Positions 11,601 to 22,600 of a stretch of 64,000 bases of DNA are shown piece by piece. A program made the position numbers and the translations under genes. Origin of the DNA: Isochrysis galbana (taxonomy: Eukaryota; Haptophyta; Isochrysidales; Isochrysidaceae); the NCBI GenBank assembly GCA_018136815.1, contig CM030945.1, positions 2,114,091 through 2,178,090 on the forward strand. The letters run 5' to 3'. The first letter of the stretch is position 1. Every line of letters begins with the position of its first letter. Below the pieces are notes generated by a model, which was not told the origin of the DNA, did no database searches, and was given only the letters and a program-made list of their open reading frames with translations.

Positions 11601-14459
11601 GAAGTCGAGAGTACCATCCCCTACGAAAAGGTCATGGATGCGGAAGAGCTCCTGTATGAAATGGTAAGTTACATTATAAGCCACCTTCCTTGTCCATGAC
11701 TTTCTCGGCGGGTCTTTTGGTTGCCTAGGTGGATTTCCAGGCTCAGCATGGGCACTGAAGTTAAGACTCGTCACCATGGGTTTCTGCGGTAACCCTTTGT
11801 GGGCTGAGACTTGCGGCATGCCTCTCAGGTCTGCCAGCGTCTCGAGCATGACTTTCAGTTGATCCGAGCATCCTCATTGACTTCCGGCGCCGCATCCAGC
11901 TCGCTTTCGTTGCGCCACGAGACTTCTCATTTTCTTGCGCTTGGCGCTCAGGTTTGGCATATGCTTCCATGCTTCAGTCCTGCCGTGGCGCATTGGTTTC
12001 TTGGAGTCCCAATGACTTTCGCGTATGTCCATCACATTGATTGAGCGGAACGGAAAAGTCTTACGCGCATCGCATCTAGGGTTGAAGGGGGGGGGGGGGG
12101 GGCGTTGTGAGCGCATCCTTTGTCGCCTAGGGTCCCCATGACTTGCACGAAGCTTTGCAAGATGCATTGCCCATCATTTGCAAGATGCGTTGCCCATCAT
12201 ATCCCTTGTGGTTTTCACAGGTGCAGCAAATTCACTTCGTGGCGGAGGCATCCCGTGCTCCTCCTCACCAGCGCCCCACTCGCTGGCCGGACCCACCATC
12301 GAAGTTTACCCCAAAGGCTGGCACCGCTGTCAATGCCTGTTGTGGGCCGTCCAACGCCGCTTCTTTGGCGACTGCCGCAGCCAATGGCACAGGTTCCGTG
12401 GCCGCGAACCATGACGCGCCTTCCTCTTATGACGCGTCACAGCCCCCCGGCTTTAGTGAGATCAAGGTGACGCGGCATTTTGTTCAACCTATGCCTGCTC
12501 TCGAACGCGGCCCAGCCATCGCCTACCATTACATGTGCTGGGGGGGGCATGACTCCGGTTTTCAACATTTCTTTAGTCGCATCCAACCAGCAGCGCATCG
12601 CATTTACCCTTGGAATCGCGTCGATTATACCGTGTGCGGATGGTCGAGTGACTTAGATCCCGATATGCGTCTTCGATGCAAACGCTTCGCTCTATTGAAT
12701 TTCGAAAAGGGGCAAGAAGATTCTCTTCTACGGCTCCTTTCGGCACCACCGGGAACGCAAAGGCTCCTCGGTGCGGCCATGGATAAGGGCTCCTCAAACG
12801 CGTCAGGCAACAGGATTGGGGGCGCGAGTGGAGCTAGCGCAGGTGGCGCTGAAGAAACGAACAGCCTGCCATCCCCACCTTCCATGTACGCTTCCAAAGC
12901 AAGTGTAACGGGAACTCACATAGCGGGGGGCAGCAGCGGGGGTGTTGCCGTTTCTTGTTGTGGGGGCAGTTGTGGCAATACTGATGGGTGGGGCACCGCT
13001 ATAGACACCTGGCCGATGCCGCAAGATTTCGAGCAAAGGCCGCCAAAAACCGCACTTGATCGCCAGCGATTCGAACGCTTCATTGAACGAGTCTCTCCTC
13101 GTATGCCACTCTCGGTCGACTGGGAGGACCATGTAGACAAGGCATGTGGGCCAAGCGCCGTTGGGGGCAGTATCTCAAAACGAAGCCCAAAGCTCACCGT
13201 TGGTAGCACTAGTGGGACAGCTCACCTGCACGATGGCGGTGCAAGTGTTGCGGGTGACGCGGCTACCGGCGACACATCACGCGGCCAGGCCGGGGGCACA
13301 GAGCATTTCCTAGACGCAACACGGGTTCTGGACATGACACTTCCGCCTGACTCGTCTGGATCGCGTCGGAGAAGGATGTTCATGCAGATCGCATACGATT
13401 CGAAAGCGAGCGCCACCCAGGCTTGGCATATTGAGTTACGATGGCTCATGTGCGTTTCTCGCATGCCACTTTGCTCGCTGCGACAAGCCTATTATCTGAC
13501 GCGTCCACACACGTGTGACATTCGCAGGTGTCAAGTTCAGCAAGTCGAGGAGATTGTCAAACATTGCACGAGGCGCGCGCGAATTGCTGGCCTACTTTTC
13601 TTACAGATACCAACTGACCGTCGCCCAAGACCTTTCACCTCACGGGCCATCATTGCGGTACCTAGCGCATTGCGTTCCGCAGCCGCGGCCGCGCTATGCC
13701 ATCACGTAGGCTTCGTTCCAGAATGCGCGGCGGACGGAAACAACAAGAGGTGCCGCGCTCTCCACAGCTCCATGAGGGGGTTGGGAAAAGAAGTCGTACT
13801 TGGTACTGAAGTGCAAACGGGCGGCCCTCGTGTCGATGTCTTGGCCCCCAAATATAACGATTGGGACATCCGCCCTTCCTTCTTGCGCTCATTCTAGGTG
13901 GATGCACGAACTTGGTGTCGCATTTGTCCGACCCCACAGTAGCGGCTTCACGTGGTTGCCCAATCGATTGCTGCCTTCACAAGCGGCTCGTGGCCATTCG
14001 GACAAACTCCTTGCTCGTTTCCGAGAGGTTTGCAAGGCGCTAGAGTTCGCCCACGCTGGTTGGATACCTAAAGCGCCGAGTGTCAATGCCTCGCCGGCAG
14101 GTGGGCGTGCCTCTAAAGCAAGCGGTAGCGAAAGCAACGACATGACACCCTTTACGGCGAAAGCACCTGCTGGTGTTCAATTGGCACATCAAGTACACCA
14201 TCCACCTATGGACGTCTCGAAGAGTGTGACCACGAGCAGTGAAGAATTTGTCACGGCGATGGCGGTACGTCGCTGTGACCACATGGGCGATGGTGCTCAC
14301 GATGCCAACGCGCACCCGGCAGTCGATGCGGACTCGCTTTCGAATCGCACGCTCTCCTCGAGCTCAGATAACGAATCTATTCTTGAAGAAGAGACAGCGA
14401 GTGTGAGCCAAACAGCACAGACGCCACCAGCAACAACTACTTCAGAGGGCACACTATGA
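5649..14459 (+). CDS. DEPDC5: IML1/DEPDC5-like GATOR1 subunit with very long low-complexity insertions
   Basis: Expected role: subunit of GATOR1, the GTPase-activating complex that restrains TORC1 at the lysosome or vacuole. Exons: 5649-6058; one or two unresolved between 6059 and 6546; 6547-7860; 8029-8484; 8652-11663; 11829-11951; 12221-13449; 13528-13749; 13898-14459. Most joins keep phase. Family motifs in order: EMVFKDQYLSRGDIW, ISTELWDTHEGSGEL with HNLTVVLFARCF, GNFLESINLALDV, LTAGSGVFSVDQ joined to ISKQRMIDNGIGCDLV, PFVVPHWILTSF, NPFSFRF, LPLTMDCT, QRLEHDFQLI, IKVTRHF, WHIELRWLM, and the C-terminal ELGVAFVRPHSSGFTWLPNR. Poly-Ser/Gly/Pro insertions fill about 6710-7740 and 8800-11090. 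I cannot find the DEP domain expected between about 13100 and 13390. The 3' end faces the LINE and the convergent fusion gene. Confidence 0.85.
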
Positions 14460-14739
14460 GGGCAACCCTGCCATGAATTGCTCTTACTGCTCATCTACGC
14501 ATGCAGTGAATTCAAATAAGATGAGCTACTTATTCAAAGACTACGTAGTATATACTACATGTGTTACCACCCCCCACATTCCTAAGGGAGGAGACGGCCG
14601 CAATAAGGACACCCTCCCATACCCATACAGACCTCAACTATCGTTAAAACGATATGGTCATGGAGCGCGCCACGCTCCCCTCCCCTCCCCACGCCGACAC
14701 CGCCGAGGACGATGACCTGCTCATGGACACGCCACTGGC

Positions 14740-17700
14740 AACTAAGTTTATACTTGGTCGCCATGGAGCGCGCCGGCGCTCCCCTCCTCTCCTTCGGGCC
14801 CCCCGCCGCGGGAGCCCAACCAGTACCCATGGAGCAGTCGCAGGCGAAGCGACCGCGTCCGCCAGACGAGGCCGAGCAGGTGCGCGCGATCCCTATCGCG
14901 CCACACGGCCCGTGGCCCCGGCCACACCAGTCACAACAGCCATGCTGGCCCCCCTCATGGAGGGCAGCAGTCTGTAGGCCCCACCGTAGACGAGCCAGAC
15001 AATACACGCAGTACCTCCACTGGGCATGCCTCATGGCAGAGGCCTCTCTCACCCTGGTGATGGCCGCGCCGCCTTGGCGGCGCGGCCAGAGACCGGGTGG
15101 CCCTTATGGGCACCATCATCACCATACAGAACAAAGAGCGAATCAACATCTGCACAACCACAAATCACAACACCACATGCACCACGACAGCCCCCCAAGG
15201 AGAGAGCAAACAGCCTCCCAGTGCACATCAGAAGCTCACCCACGACCACCCACCGCGATGACCCCACGACAGGATCCACCATCGGATGAAGAACACGAGA
15301 ACATTGACACTGACGACAACTTCGACCTCTCCCTCCACCAGGAGGGGGACTACACATTCCAGGACGCGGCTGTGTACGCCGCCATTGTCGAGCTGCTCTT
15401 GGAGCTAGAAGGAGTAGATCCCGAGCCAAATTTCTGGGCAAAGTCAATCAAGGGCCCATGGCATGTAGCGGTCAACGAAGATTGCGCACAACAATTTCGA
15501 GAAAAATACGGAGAACGCACCACCCTTCGTGTGAACCAAGTTGACATCGCCGTACGAGTGAAAGTCGAGTCCCTAGAGGAGAAGCTCAACAAACGCGGTG
15601 CTACTTCGCGCAAGTCTCTATACACGGCCCTCCAAGACGTGGCCGCGCACCTTGTCGTCGAAGCCGACGGATTAGCTCAAGCGAAACAAGTAACCCTCAG
15701 TGCCCTCATCAAGGCGGTTGAAAAGGTGGGCCTCACATTCCTCAAAGGCAATCGCGAGCGTATGAAGCTCGAAGGAGGCGCAGGCACCCTGGTCTCCAAG
15801 GCCGCCTACACGACCCGCTGGCACCTTTACGTCTCGGCGGGCCAAGGAACCTTCCTTGACGGCAGCTTCCCGCGCAAGCTTCTCGTTAACGTCGACGACG
15901 TGACGATCCCACTGAACTATGGGGTCAGGGCGTGCAAAGAACTTGCCATGCCCGAGACGATCCACTCCCCTCACAAGCTGATGATCCATGGCAGCCTCCG
16001 CGGCTGCAAAGGCTGGCGACTTGAGGCCGCGCATGGTCTCCCGGCGACACACCGCTTTTGCGTGTGCGAACAAGAGGCGGCTAAACGTCGGGAGCGCAAT
16101 GAAGCCTTCAAACTGAACCCACGCCCGAAGACGGCGCACGAGGCGCTGGGCAAAGGACCGCCGAAGACGTGCACGCGCTTTCTCCAAGGCCTATGCCTCA
16201 GGAACAAACGCGGCGTACGTTGCAACCTCTCGCACGACAACCCGGGAGCGTGGATCGAGAACAAGTGCACCATTCGGTGCCGCCTCCACCCGCACAAGAA
16301 GCTCCCGGGCGTCTGCCTGAATGGCAAAGCTTGCCTATTCCTCCATCCGGAGTACGCGACAGCCACCTACGCCGCAGCCATTGCACCCCCGCCCGAGAGG
16401 CGGGCGCAAAGCGTGCTCGAGGGTCGCACCCCTCCTCACCCCAGACTCGCATTTGACTCCACCCTTGGCTACCCAGGTGAAGGACCCATCGCCATCGCGA
16501 CGTACAACCTCAACGGCACTAAAGGCGGCAAACTAGCCGCAGTGCTGTCGCAAGCGCGCAAGGCAAGAGTGGACATTCTTCTTCTCCAAGAACTACACGC
16601 CTACGAGGACGGCGCACACCTCCGAGCACATAGAACGGCCACCTTCCTAGGATGGTCGTGGTATGCCGCCCCAGGAGAGCTGGGGGACCCTGCTAGCGGC
16701 GTAGCTGTGGCGATCAGAGACACAGCCGGCAGAATAACCCCTAGACCGGACACGGTGAAAGTCATACTAGACGGTAGATGCGTATCTATAGACATTATCA
16801 TTGATGAAGCTAAATACCGAATAATGTCAACATATCTTAGTGCGACACCCGGCCCCCGGGAAGAGCAAATCGAGAATCTCAAACTAAAACTAGCCACACT
16901 AGACGCGACCCCGACCATACTAGGAGGGGATTTCAATTGCGTAGAGGACAGCGCAAAAGACGCTCGACGAGCGGGAGAGGCGGCCTATCATAACGCACAC
17001 GGAGAAAAGTGGAAAGCACTCGCCAGGAGTCGCCGTCTTCGAGACGTACATCACACGATGCAGTTAGGCCCGGACATAGGATACACTAGAATGGCAGCCA
17101 CGATACACACTAGGATAGACAGAATATATCACAGCAGCGACACTGACGCATTCCAATGGCAGAGACATGGACCAAGCCCGGACTTATTCTCGGGCAAAGC
17201 CGCGTCCGATCACCTACCCGTCCTTGCGACATTCGAAACACCCGGGTATAAGCCCGGTCGCAGGTACGACGCACCGATCGATCTGAACATAATCCACGAA
17301 AAAGGAGCGCTGAACACGGTAAGACTACTCTTGCAAAGAGCCGCCCGCAAAATGGAAGAGGGCGGAGACCCGGAATCAGTGTGGGAAAACACGAAGGACC
17401 ACATAGCCACCTTTTTGAGAGACGAAACCGCAGCCAGGGCGAGACCCACATTCCAGTCAACTCTGGAACTAAAAGCCGCGAGATTGAATATACGGCTCGC
17501 GAGGCAAGGACCGGACGAAAACTTAACGGTGGAGTTAGCCCAGACACAAAGAGAGCTGGCGGAAGCTCGTAGCCGGGTCCCACTAAGAGACCTCCCGCTA
17601 CACCGCCAGCTTCGCCGCGAAGAGCTTCATTCTAAGGAATTCTTTGCACAACTTAAGACTCGGAGATGGAAAGCCAACGTAGCCGAACTATTTAAGACCA

Positions 17701-18566
17701 AAGACTGGAACAAACCGGCGCACTCCGATAGAGAGATCGCGGTCACGGACCAAGACATCAGGAGAGAATTCCGGGGATACTACGTGTGGCTCTACTCGAC
17801 GAAAGAATCCCAAAGGGTCCCGGAGCTTGAGGCCGCTCTGACGGAACGCCCCCTCAACGACATCGACAAACGCCGCTTAGAGGGCCGCATAGACATAGAG
17901 GAAACACTACACGCCATAAGGAGCATCGGCCCAGGCAAAAGTGCGGGCCCGGACGGGATCCCGGCGGAAGTATATAAGGCACACGAAAAGATAGCCGCAC
18001 GGATATTAACTCAACTTTATAACATGGCACTTGATAAGGGTACACTAGCGTACACGATGCGAGAAGGCGATATTATATTGCTATACAAAAAAGGAGATGC
18101 GCGCGATCCGCGAAACTATAGGCCCATTACGCTACTGCAAAGCGACTATAAAATACTCGCTAAAATTTTGACGAGCAGGCTGAGCAAAGTCATAGGCAAG
18201 ATAATATCGGAAAACCAACTAGGATTCGTGCCGAGAAGACTCATCAGCGAAGCCACACACCTCCTCCAGCTCACTAGAGCGTACTTGGACGAAACCGGAG
18301 ACCCCGGACTACTCCTAGCCCTTGATTGGGAGAAGGCCTTCGACAGAGTTAGCTGGGCCTTCTACCATCTCGCCCTCACTCTACTCAACTTCGGACCGGA
18401 CTTCCAAACGCTAGCGAAAGTACTCACTAGCGAGGAAGCCCGACCTGTACGCACTATTAAAACTAACGGCGGACGAAGCTACCCCTTCACCGTGGGAAGT
18501 GGCATGCCGCAAGGATGCCCGCTCTCCCCACTCACCTTCCTTCTCGCTACGGAGGCGCTCACTCGT
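14740..18566 (+). mobile_element. LINE (non-LTR retrotransposon) with CCCH fingers, endonuclease and truncated reverse transcriptase
   Basis: Starts with the shared terminus AACTAAGTTTATACTTGGT at 14740. One frame is open from the ATG at 14763 to 18698. Domains: a low-complexity N-terminus; an acidic segment with HQEGDYTFQDAAVYAAIVEL (15.3-15.4 kb); two CCCH-type zinc fingers at 16.17-16.36 kb (CTRFLQGLCLRNKRGVRC then H; GVCLNGKACLFLHPE); an APE-type endonuclease at 16.49-17.24 kb with NLNG, LLLQELH, GGDFNC, RIDRIYH and SDHLPVL; and an L1-like reverse transcriptase from about 17.93 kb (SAGPDGIPAEVYK, NYRPITLLQSDYKILAKIL, QLGFVPRR, ALDWEKAFDRVSW, GMPQGCPLSPLTFLL). Sequence similarity stops before the catalytic YADD box, so this copy cannot be autonomous. 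No target-site duplication was found. Confidence 0.9.
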
Positions 18567-19612
18567 CATGGTGGCATCCGAGGGACGGCAGCGCGTGAGC
18601 GCAGCGCGAAGGGCCGGGTGACCCGCGTAACGAGAAATTTGCCAGAAACGGGCTCGTGCTCGAGACCAGCTAGCTGGATCGCCCGCTTGGCCTTGTAGAA
18701 TGCTGAGTATCGCGTTGAAGGTAGACCCCACCTCCCGCTGAAATTCTTCGTGGCGTTGGGCGGCTTGGAGGGTAGAGGACTCAAGGCGCCCTCGCAGGCA
18801 ATCTCCAAGAGTGAGATCAGCCCTGCTCTGACAGAGGCAAGAAATGCTGCCACCTCGCCGGGTGGGGGGGGCGACACAACATAAATTGTTGAGGTGGTGA
18901 CTCACATTGACATTTTTCGTGCACGCGCACACGGATCAGAGAGCTTCATGGACCAGCCGAGCCGCGCTCCTTAGCCCGGGCGTCGCGCGCCTGAACTATG
19001 TATTGCCCACCGCCCACCTCGGGCCTACTCTGGGGCTTGGGTTGGGCTATGGAGGCCATGGGATGTTGGGTGGCCGTTTCACGAGGAGGGGCGTTTCACG
19101 AAGCGGCATCCTCTAGCACAAGAGCGTGGTAGACTTTACAGCCTCTTCCTATGCTGGCTTAGCCGTCGATGGTGATGAGCTGGAGGTGTACAAAATCAAG
19201 TTGGCGACGGCCAACACAAACGCATTTAGGGACCATCCTTCCTCAAAAAGCACCGGCGGTTTCACGCCACCGCCGCGCGATAGGAAAGGTCATTCGAAAA
19301 AATTGTCACGCTGTAGGTGGCTAGAGACGTAAGGACGTCACAAGCTGAATGCCGAGATGAAGTGATGGTAGCGTCTACAATCCACTTTCGGACTGTGGCA
19401 CAACGCCATGTTGCAGTGCCGCCTCGAGGGAATTCGGTATCTCACTTGCCAAGCGACTAACAGGGCCATGCAGTTGATACTTTCCGTGAACGTGCGGGTT
19501 GCGTGGCTTCATCACCTTACGCCCAAGACTCTCATCAAAGATAATATCGGGCTTTGGGTCCCCCCAAGAGAAGTGCGCGTTCTCGAAGCTACGGACTGCA
19601 TTAGCGTATGCC
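18567..19612. other. Region between LINE break point and fusion gene, no gene assigned
   Basis: On the minus strand 18566-18850 encodes a helical-looking stretch (QAAQRHEEFQREVGSTF, then ILSILQGQAG) of unknown origin that abuts the LINE break point. It could be a host exon or part of another element. The remainder holds scattered short frames without recognisable content. Confidence 0.35.
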
Positions 19613-22600
19613 TCAAGTAGGCTTGCCTAGGAGGGGAGGGTTATTCGAATGAGGGATCTTTGACATTGACACATGCATGCGGCCGTTTGAAGGCCAGGCG
19701 CACTGAGATGGGCCACTCGACAGAGGCCTTGACACCTTCAATAGATGGACTCACCTTGCTTGCACGCGCCGTTGATGTGCAATGCTGTCCCAGGTATGTG
19801 TAGAAGCCCGTTGCGAAGGCGGCCGCCGCTTTGTCTGCGGTGACTGTTGACCAAGAGATGATCAGGAGCTCGGGCCACACACGATTGACCTGTGCAAGTG
19901 TGTAAAAGTGTCAGCAGAGGCGGCTCTTGTGGTATAGGGCGCATGCAGGAAATTCAGCTCTTGAACCATAGAATTCATCTGGCCTTGATAGAGATGCGGA
20001 ACGTACCTCTTTCGCGATTTCGAAAGTGTTGCAGCAATTGAGGAAGAGGCATTGGATGCGGGGACACATCGCGAGGGATTCTCTCAAAGTAGGAATGAAT
20101 CGGTCGGCAGTCAGGATGGTTGCCTTGCCGTCTTCATCCTCAACCAGCAGGCCAGGGGTGCATACGCCATCAAGAGGATCAACGCGACGACTGAAAGCGT
20201 GCGTATGCCCAGAGATGTGGAGGATGCGCGGACATAGACCATGCGTGCCACTATCGCCCTTACCCAGAGCAGTTAGCAAATCCTACGTAAGAGTGCACGG
20301 CGAGGTGGGTTGGAGGGAAGAGTCCTGCCATTTGTTGGCTCGCTTCTCGTCAGCAGGAAAACGATGAGATCGCTCACGTACCTGCGGAAATCGGGCTGCC
20401 GTGTAGAGTTCCCTCTCGCCCCAGGGAAGAGCACACACGGTTTGCCGCATCTCGCTATCCAAATTAAGCCTCGGCACGGGCGTCACACCATCGGGAAGAT
20501 ATCGAGGACAGCAAAAAAGGCCAAGCAATGTGATCTGAGTCATCTCGGCAGTCGCCTTCGGGTGGAAGAAAGTGCGGCGTAGCAACTCGGAAAGCTTGGC
20601 ACGCTTCTCAGGGTTCACCACCAACTGGAGGACATTCAAGCACAGATCAGGATCGAGTGTCGAAAAAGCCCTCTTGGGGCTCGGTGCGCATCGTGCTTGA
20701 AGGACGACTGGCGTGCTCCGACATACCACGGAGAGGACACACCATGGAGAGGAGCGAGCTGGCTTTGTACTTACCATTCTCTTTAGCAGATCGGCTTCAG
20801 ACGATGAGAGCAACCCACCTGGGTTCGAGCGGAAATGAGCCACTACTGCCTCGGGTCCTCCCGGCCGTCCTAGCAAACCAAGGGCAGAAGGATCTGCAGC
20901 CGCGCGCACAGCCGCCTGGGAAGCCTCGCTTGCTTGCTCCGCATCAAGCTTTGCATGAAGCTTTGCCACGGTTTCATCATCGAGCAACGATTTGCGTGTG
21001 AATAGTTCATATAGGACGAGCCCCAAGGCCCACACGTCTATCGCCGGAGAAACAATAATTTGCCGGGAGTCTCGCACTGCCTCCGCGACCTCGGGGGCTG
21101 CAAACCCATCGGTGCATCCGACTCGAGCTGTCACTCCGGCAGGTACCGCGCTGTCAAAGTCGACTAGCCTGAACGACGACCGACCAAGGCGACGGGCACA
21201 CAAGTCATTTCATAGGATTGGGAGGGTTTCCTCGAACAAATGCACGTCATGGCCCGCGTCCCCGTGCCGTTCCGGGCGCACCCGTATTTTGAGGGAGTGT
21301 GGATATGGAAATGCAAAGTACGTGCCCGCACCTCCGAGAGGCGCCGAAGCGCAAAAAATGCGCGGGCTTGATGTCGCAATGCACGAAGCCTGTGGTCCCT
21401 ACTTCATGCAAGGCATTTACACACTGGACAAGCCTCTCAGCCTCCGCGCGTCGTTGCAGGTTTGTCCCGTGGGCCCGAGCGCGCCCGCATTCTCCGCTCA
21501 ACCCACCAGGAGCTCCTTCCTCGAGGACCAAAGCGTAGGGCCCGTACGTTGGACCCATCGCACGGTGGACACCTTCGCCACAATCGTCTTTGTCCTCTGC
21601 ATGTGTCGGGTCTCCAACGCAATCCGTGTTTCTGCCAACGGTCGGTAACTCGAGTTCGAAGGCCTCGAGGAGAGCAGGTGCGAAAGGTTCGCTGCCCGAG
21701 CGTTCGGCTGCGACCGCGAGCAGTTCCAGTATCTCTTTCTACAGAAGGATGGTTGGGCAGTGGAGGGCAGGAATGAATCAGGTGCCAACGGCTTGCCATG
21801 AAGAGAGGGCGTGGGGCGTGTGGTGGGGCTCTCCACCTCAACTTCCCATTTCCTTTTGTCCTTGAGCCGTTTGAGTGCGACCGGCTTGGCGCTTTTGATG
21901 TCCTCAGCAAGGACGAGGGATGTGCCATGGTTGACGCTAGCAGCCTCGGAGCGGATTCTATAGGTGCCTCGCTGACCCGTCACAATACCTGCGACCGCAC
22001 CCGCCGGCCCACGGTGCGTAGTGCACAAGGATTGCAACTCCATCACCCACTGGCGGCCGGCATCATCTGCTGCGCATGACGTCACGTCCAGAATAAGCTG
22101 CGAGTGCTTGAGAAGAAGAGAGGCGCACTCGGAATGATTGGGCGATATCGCGCCCCGGACAACCCCATGAGTGACTGTTAGATCGAGCGCCGACTTTCCA
22201 TGCCGATCAGTATGACATAGTGCAGCAGTGCGTTCTGCTTCACCACCATACAACGCTGAAGCATCAGCCGTACAGAGTGACCGGACGATGGCGTCTACAC
22301 CTGCTCGTGCCGCCGACAAAAGAAGTGAGCGATCTTCCTTATTCCGGGCGAGGAGCAGAGCGGACCGAAGCGCTGGAGATCCAGCTGTACCTCGAAGCAC
22401 CGGGCAAATAGCACGATCAAGTAGCCGGATAAGTGATTCGCGCTCGACCTCAGCTGACGATGACACAGCTGTTGTGCTGGCTGGCCCCGTAGTTGAGCCG
22501 ACGCCTGTGCCAGAGGAGTCTGAAGCTGCCGCTGTAGGGACGGCGAGCCGATCAAGAAGAAGGACCACCATCCTGCCGACTCTATCCTCGGGGCTGCAAG

